Below, one piece after another: positions 7,606 through 11,357 of a DNA stretch of 11,357 nt. The stretch is from CAZCPB01 sp964500365 (GTDB lineage Bacteria > Planctomycetota > Phycisphaerae > Phycisphaerales > UBA1924). The stretch lies in assembly GCA_964500365.1 (NCBI GenBank), contig CAZCPB010000132.1, forward strand, positions 1-11,357, read 5' to 3'. How positions within the stretch are numbered: position 1 is the first letter of the stretch; each line of letters begins with the position of its first letter. Position numbers and translations under genes: made by a program. The notes beneath the pieces are model-generated. The model was not told the DNA's origin. It saw only the letters and a list, made by a program, of their open reading frames with translations, and searched no databases.

Positions 7606-8522
7606 CGGGCCCGGGCCGGCCCCCCGACCGCTCCGCGCTCGTCACCGAGCAGCGCAACCCGCGGTCGATGAATCTGCACTCGCTCTCCGTCCCCGAGTGC
7701 GTGGACCTGATCGCATCCGAGGATGCCGCCGCATTCGAGGCGGTGCGGAAGGCCGGGCCCGCGATCGCGGCGTTCATCGCGGCGGTCGAGCCGGGTTTCG
7801 TGGCGGGCGGCAGGCTCGTGTACGTCGGCGCGGGGACCTCGGGGAGGCTCGGCGTGCTCGACGCCTCCGAAGCCCCGCCCACGTTCCAGGTGCCGCCCGA
7901 CCGCGTCATCGGCATCATCGCCGGCGGGGACGGCGCGCTCCGGAAGTCGAGCGAGGGAATGGAGGACGACCCGAAGGGAGCCGCCGCTGAACTCGATGCG
8001 CTCGGGCTGACGCCGCACGACGCCGTGCTGGGAATCGCCGCCGGCGGGACGACCCCGTACGTCCGCGGTGCGCTCCAGCACGCTCGATCGCTTACCGCAC
8101 CGCCGCGTACCGGCCTGGTCGCGTGCACGCCCGTTCCCCACGAGCCGTGTATCGATCATTTGATCGTCGTCGAGACGGGGCCGGAAGTGCTGACCGGCTC
8201 CACCCGCATGAAGGCGGGCACCGCGACAAAGCTCGTGCTCAACACGATTTCGACGACGCTGATGGTGCGCGCCGGCCGGGTCTACGAGAATCTCATGGTG
8301 GACCTGCGCGCCACGAATGACAAGCTCCGCGATCGCGCGGCGAGGATTGTGACCACGCTGACGGGCCTGGCGCGCGACGAAAGCCTGTCGCTGCTGGAGC
8401 GCGCGGAGTGGGACACCAAGACCGCCGTGGTCATGCACGCGCGGCGTGTCGCCCGCGAGGACGCCCGGAGGATCCTCGCTTCGGCCTCGGGCCGGCTCGA
8501 TCGAGCGCTCCGCACGTTGTGA
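7602..8522 (+). CDS. murQ: N-acetylmuramic acid 6-phosphate etherase (SIS domain)
   Basis: The protein has 306 residues (E. coli MurQ has 298). MurQ cleaves the D-lactyl ether of MurNAc-6-phosphate to give GlcNAc-6-phosphate and D-lactate in the cytoplasm. The GTG start at 7602 overlaps the anmK stop (GTGA) and is favoured because the conserved N-terminal LVTEQRNPRS (13-22) lies before the first in-frame ATG at 7668. The SIS-domain motif GAGTSGRLGVLDASEAPPT contains Glu90, and SSEGMEDD contains Glu121; with a constant offset of 7 these match the E. coli catalytic residues Glu83 and Glu114. STRMKAGTATK and NLMVDLRATN are also conserved. One deviation: the position of E. coli Ser141 (AASGRTPYV) is Gly148 here (AAGGTTPYV). 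There is no C-terminal glucokinase-regulator extension. It is the last gene of the cluster and converges with the M50 gene, with 17 bases between the two stops. Confidence 0.96.
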   Translation: MTGPGRPPDRSALVTEQRNPRSMNLHSLSVPECVDLIASEDAAAFEAVRKAGPAIAAFIAAVEPGFVAGGRLVYVGAGTSGRLGVLDASEAPPTFQVPPDRVIGIIAGGDGALRKSSEGMEDDPKGAAAELDALGLTPHDAVLGIAAGGTTPYVRGALQHARSLTAPPRTGLVACTPVPHEPCIDHLIVVETGPEVLTGSTRMKAGTATKLVLNTISTTLMVRAGRVYENLMVDLRATNDKLRDRAARIVTTLTGLARDESLSLLERAEWDTKTAVVMHARRVAREDARRILASASGRLDRALRTL

Positions 8523-8539
8523 CCGCGGCCCCCCGTTCC

Positions 8540-9235
8540 TCAAGGCACCGGCCTGATGGGGTTGACCCACGTGCCCCCGAGGAGCCCGCCGAGCCCCTTG
8601 ATCGCGCCGGTTGCCACGCCGAACGCCGCGTCCCAGATCAGACCGCCGCCGCCCGCGAAAATCAGCGCGATGAAGAGCAGCCCGATGATCGCGCCTTTCT
8701 CGGACATGATCAGCCGCTCGTAAGCGGGGACGAAGTTGGCCAGGATCCGCGAGCCGTCGAGCGGAGGCACCGGCAGCAGGTTAAAGAACACCCCCATGGT
8801 GTTGATCATCGCCCCGGTCCACAGGAAAGTGTGAACGTTCTGCACCACATGCGCAGCCAGCCCGGTCTGCGGCCCGACCCTCAGCCACATCGCGTCGCCG
8901 ACCACGCAGCACGTCGCCAGCCCGAGATTGACCGCCGGTCCTGCCGCGGCGACCAGGGCCTCGGCGTACCGCCCCCGGAACCGGCTCGGATCGATCGGCA
9001 TGAGCCCCCACGTGAACCCGAAGAGCGCGAAGCACAGAAGGCTCATGCCCCCCATGTGCACGAGGGGGTTCCACGTCATGTGCCCGGTCTCGATCGGCGT
9101 GCGGTCGCCGCAGCGTATGGCCGCGACGCCGTGCCCGAGCTCGTGCAGGATGATCGACCCGATCACCCAGAGGACCCAGGACCCCAGCAGCACCGGGTTG
9201 ATGCTCCACCACGTGCTCACCCACCAATCGATCAA
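8540..9235 (-). CDS. M50 / site-2-protease-like membrane zinc metalloprotease
   Basis: The 231-residue integral membrane protein has about five or six hydrophobic segments. The zinc-binding motif HELGH (residues 31-35) lies in an early membrane helix, with Glu32 as catalytic base. A second motif, NLLPVPPLDG (152-161), supplies the probable third zinc ligand Asp160. NPLVHMGG (56-63) and AAAGPAVNL are also typical of compact M50 members. Such enzymes cut proteins within or near the membrane, for example anti-sigma factors, but no substrate gene lies nearby. No PDZ or CBS domain is present, so this is a minimal form. The start is a TTG at 9233-9235, chosen because GGAGG lies five bases upstream; the next candidate, a GTG five codons in, is badly spaced. 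It is convergent with murQ and divergent from the ElbB-like gene, so it is transcribed apart from the recycling cluster. Confidence 0.88.
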   Translation of the reverse strand: MIDWWVSTWWSINPVLLGSWVLWVIGSIILHELGHGVAAIRCGDRTPIETGHMTWNPLVHMGGMSLLCFALFGFTWGLMPIDPSRFRGRYAEALVAAAGPAVNLGLATCCVVGDAMWLRVGPQTGLAAHVVQNVHTFLWTGAMINTMGVFFNLLPVPPLDGSRILANFVPAYERLIMSEKGAIIGLLFIALIFAGGGGLIWDAAFGVATGAIKGLGGLLGGTWVNPIRPVP

Positions 9236-9240
9236 GCCAA

Positions 9241-9245
9241 CCTCC
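9241..9245 (-). promoter_or_regulatory. Ribosome binding site deciding the TTG start of the M50 gene
   Basis: CCTCC on the + strand reads GGAGG on the gene strand, five bases before the TTG start codon. It makes TTG a better start than any internal GTG or ATG. Confidence 0.7.
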
Positions 9246-9315
9246 GCGCCGCGGCGCCGTGGCCCGCCGAGGGGCGCGGGCGAGCGAATAGACTACCGGG
9301 GATCGTTCACCCGTG

Positions 9316-9322
9316 AAGGAGG
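9316..9322 (+). promoter_or_regulatory. Strong ribosome binding site of the ElbB-like gene
   Basis: AAGGAGG lies seven bases before the ATG at 9330. It fixes the start even though the frame stays open far upstream, to 8928, across the antisense M50 gene. Confidence 0.85.
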
Positions 9323-9329
9323 CGAAGAC

Positions 9330-10004
9330 ATGACCACCGCCGCCGTCGTACTCTCGGGGTGCGGGTTCAAGGACGGGAGCGAGATCCACGAGTCGGTCTC
9401 CGTGCTGATCCACCTTTCGCGGGCCGGGATCGCGTACCGATGTTTCGCCCCCGACAAGCCGCAGACCGCGACGATCAACCACGCCACCGGCAGGCCCGAG
9501 CCGCAGGCTCGCAACTGCATGGTGGAAGCCGCCCGCATCGCCCGCGGCGAGATCGCCCCGCTTTCAACGCTCGACGTGGACGCATTCGACGCTCTCGTCT
9601 TTCCCGGCGGCTTCGGCGCTGCGAGCAACCTCTGCTCGTTCGCCGCCGACGGCGCGGAGTGCTCGACCGACCCCGACGTGGCCCGTGTGATCAGGGGCTT
9701 CCACGGGGCGAGGAAGCCCATCGGCCTGGTCTGCATCGCGCCCGTGCTCGCGGCCCGGGTGCTGGGCACCCGTTCCGGTGGGCCGGGGTGCACCGTCACC
9801 ATCGGCGGTGACGAGAAAACCTCCGAGGCGATCGCGGCGATGGGCTCCAGCAACGCGCCGCGCCGGGTCACGGAGGCCGTGACCGACAGCGCCAACCGGA
9901 TCGTCTCAACCCCGGCGTACATGTGCAACGCCCGGCCCCACGAGGTCTTTGAGGGCGTGGGCCGGATGGTGGAAGGGCTGGTCGCCTTGCTTGGCGGCAA
10001 GTGA
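9330..10004 (+). CDS. elbB: ElbB-like isoprenoid biosynthesis glyoxalase (DJ-1/PfpI superfamily)
   Basis: The protein has 224 residues, close to E. coli ElbB (217). Family hallmarks are the N-terminal LSGCGFKDGSEIHES (8-22, with Glu18), the FPGGFGAASNL loop and PIGLVCIAP, whose Cys135 is the nucleophile-elbow cysteine of DJ-1/PfpI proteins. ElbB was named for enhancing lycopene yield in E. coli and has weak glyoxalase activity in vitro; its physiological role is not settled. The protein has no signal peptide and is presumably cytoplasmic. The start is well supported by AAGGAGG seven bases upstream. It is transcribed away from the M50 gene, and the permease gene follows 126 bases later on the same strand. 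Nothing in the sequence ties it to the recycling genes. Confidence 0.92.
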   Translation: MTTAAVVLSGCGFKDGSEIHESVSVLIHLSRAGIAYRCFAPDKPQTATINHATGRPEPQARNCMVEAARIARGEIAPLSTLDVDAFDALVFPGGFGAASNLCSFAADGAECSTDPDVARVIRGFHGARKPIGLVCIAPVLAARVLGTRSGGPGCTVTIGGDEKTSEAIAAMGSSNAPRRVTEAVTDSANRIVSTPAYMCNARPHEVFEGVGRMVEGLVALLGGK

Positions 10005-10130
10005 CCCGGGATCGGCCGGCGGTCCGTTCCGTTGGTCCCGGCGCGCGGGCCTCCGAGTCGCTACGCTGCGCGCGGCCTGCCGCCGTCCTCGCGGCTGAAG
10101 CCTTGCCCGTCGCGGAGACCTCACCCGGCC
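10005..10130 (+). other. Intergenic spacer before the permease gene
   Basis: These 126 bases of GC-rich sequence contain no convincing coding region. A TACGCT hexamer at 10062-10067 may be a -10 box, and a weak GGAG (10114-10117) lies 13 bases before the permease ATG. No terminator-type hairpin with a T-run follows the ElbB-like gene. Confidence 0.3.
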
Positions 10131-11357
10131 ATGCTCGTCACAGAGAACCGGCCCCCACGCAGCCTGCACTGGCTCCACGCGGGGCCCCTGCTCTTCGGTG
10201 ACTGGGGCACGAGCCGGTTGTACGTGCTCGGGCTCGCGTTTTTCTATGCGGCCCACGCCTCGGCACTCTATCTGGCGGCGATGTCGGTCCTCATGGCGGG
10301 CGTGGCCTGGTGCTACACCATCATCTGCCGCTGCTTCCAGCACGGCGGCGGCGTGTATGCGGTGGCGCGCCAGATCCACCCGATGCTGGCCGTGTTCGGC
10401 GCCACCCTGCTCCTGTGCGATTACATCGTGACCGCGTCGCTTTCGCTCCTCGACGGGATGCACTACTTCGGCCTCGGGCACGACCGGCACGTACTGGCCG
10501 TCGTGCTCTGCGTCGCGGCGATCATCGGCATCGGGCTGGTCAACTGGTTCGGCGCCCGCAACGCCGGGCGTTTTGCGCTGATCGTGGCGATCGCGGCGAT
10601 CGCCACCTCCACGGTCATCGCGCTGATGTGCCTGCCCTACTTCAAGAAGGGCCTCGAGTCCATGTCGTGGGGGCACGCGAGCGTTTCGTCCCCGGGGGCG
10701 CGCTGGAGCACGCTCGTCCACATCGTCCTGGCCCTGTCGGGCGTCGAGGCGGTGGCCAACATGACCGGGCTGATGAAGCCCCCCGTCGCCAGAACCGCCA
10801 AGCGCACCATCTGGCCCGTGCTCATCGAAGTGGTCGTGCTCAACCTTGTCTTCGGGATCGCTCTCTCCGGCCTCCCCGGGCTGGTCCCCGTCGAACAGCC
10901 GGACCACGTCACCTACCAGCAGACCGAAGGGGCGCCCCCGATCCCCGATTCGACCAAGGCGTACCGCGACACCGCCGTCAAGCTCATCGCCGTCCAGTCC
11001 GGGACCGCCCTCGGCGGCGAAACCCTCGGTTCGATCATGGGCTGGGTCTCGGGGATCGTGTTCGGCCTGCTCCTGCTGTCGGCCGCGAACACAGCGATCA
11101 TGGCGATCGTCTCCGTGCTGTACTCGCTCTCCCAGGATCGGGAGATCCCGCGCCCGTTCTCTCGCCTGAACTATTCGGGCGTGCCGTGGATCGCGCTCCT
11201 GATCGCGTGCGCGGGCCCGGCCGTGCTCCTGATCGTCATGAGCGACGTCGCGGCTCTGGCCGACCTTTACGCGGTGGGCGTCTGCGGCGCGGTCACGATC
11301 AGCGTTGTCGGGTGCGTGATCAACCGGCACCTCCCGATCACGAGGGCCGAGCGGATC
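10131..11357 (+). CDS. APC-superfamily amino acid permease-like transporter, C-terminus missing (3' partial)
   Basis: The frame runs from ATG at 10131 to the window end without a stop, 409 codons. The ATG is the first good start in frame; GGAG lies 13 bases upstream. The N-terminus HWLHAGPLLFGDWGTSRLY leads directly into the first membrane span, followed by about nine more hydrophobic segments. APC signs are GGGVYAVAR after span 2, LSGVEAVANMTGLM in the sixth span, and a late LLSAANTAIMAIVSVLYSL followed by the cytoplasmic SQDREIPRPFSRLN, which matches the family's small-residue helix and its loop before the next span. A hydrophilic loop of about 45 residues (near positions 10895-11020) separates two spans. 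The family moves amino acids or amines by proton or solute coupling; the substrate cannot be told. A C-terminal extension cannot be judged because the gene is cut. Confidence 0.85.
   Translation, partial: MLVTENRPPRSLHWLHAGPLLFGDWGTSRLYVLGLAFFYAAHASALYLAAMSVLMAGVAWCYTIICRCFQHGGGVYAVARQIHPMLAVFGATLLLCDYIVTASLSLLDGMHYFGLGHDRHVLAVVLCVAAIIGIGLVNWFGARNAGRFALIVAIAAIATSTVIALMCLPYFKKGLESMSWGHASVSSPGARWSTLVHIVLALSGVEAVANMTGLMKPPVARTAKRTIWPVLIEVVVLNLVFGIALSGLPGLVPVEQPDHVTYQQTEGAPPIPDSTKAYRDTAVKLIAVQSGTALGGETLGSIMGWVSGIVFGLLLLSAANTAIMAIVSVLYSLSQDREIPRPFSRLNYSGVPWIALLIACAGPAVLLIVMSDVAALADLYAVGVCGAVTISVVGCVINRHLPITRAERI

Larger units (their letters stand above)
9236..9329. promoter_or_regulatory. Divergent intergenic region between the M50 and ElbB-like genes
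   Basis: These 94 bases must hold the start signals of both divergent genes. A perfect 12-base GC palindrome, GCGCCGCGGCGC, lies at 9246-9257 beside the M50 ribosome binding site. A TAGACT hexamer at 9289-9294 could be a -10 box for the ElbB-like gene; no clear -35 is visible. The region is assigned by gene orientation; individual promoter elements are weak guesses. Confidence 0.4.

Noticed and set aside
8523..8539. Possible bidirectional terminator between murQ and the M50 gene
   Set aside because: The 17-base gap has no inverted repeat with a T-run on either strand.
8928..9329. Upstream extension of the ElbB-like protein
   Set aside because: The frame is open, but the added sequence lies antisense to the M50 gene, and AAGGAGG seven bases before the ATG at 9330 gives a start matching the usual ElbB length.
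9906..11330. 474-codon antisense frame opposite the permease
   Set aside because: It is His/Asp/Arg-rich with no structure, typical of the antisense of a membrane protein gene in GC-rich DNA; the + strand gives APC features and an unbroken frame.

Overview
The window is GC-rich (roughly two thirds G+C by eye) and tightly packed with bacterial genes. Gene content and style suggest a planctomycete, perhaps of the Phycisphaerae: a tricorn-type protease with Lys/Asp/Glu-rich inserts, an SSS-family symporter next to a GH20 enzyme, AnmK and MurQ side by side, and third-position GC so strong that long antisense shadow frames appear under most genes. No rRNA or marker gene is present, so the taxonomy is inference.

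Layout: (1) 1-2861 (+), a tricorn protease-like protein cut off at its N-terminus, with a ~100-residue glycine-rich beta module and charged linkers inserted in its propeller region. (2) 2906-8522 (+), four same-strand genes: a sodium:solute symporter, a GH20 beta-N-acetylhexosaminidase-like enzyme, anhydro-N-acetylmuramic acid kinase (anmK) and N-acetylmuramic acid 6-phosphate etherase (murQ). The first and second genes share an ATGA overlap, the third and fourth a GTGA overlap, and a 75-base gap separates the two pairs. (3) 8540-9235 (-), a small M50/site-2-protease-like membrane metalloprotease convergent with murQ. (4) 9330-10004 (+), an ElbB-like DJ-1/PfpI-superfamily protein, divergent from the M50 gene. 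(5) 10131-11357 (+), an APC-superfamily permease cut off by the window end.

The central four genes read as a peptidoglycan amino-sugar recycling cassette. The symporter would import a muropeptide sugar, and the GH20 enzyme, which has no visible signal peptide, would remove GlcNAc in the cytoplasm. AnmK would turn 1,6-anhydro-MurNAc into MurNAc-6-phosphate, and MurQ would split that into GlcNAc-6-phosphate and D-lactate. The AnmK and MurQ calls rest on clear family motifs. The roles of the symporter and the GH20 enzyme in the route are inferred from gene order: they sit where AmpG/MurP and NagZ would act in enterobacteria. There is no gene-free stretch longer than 126 bases, and I see no tRNA, rRNA, CRISPR array or insertion sequence.
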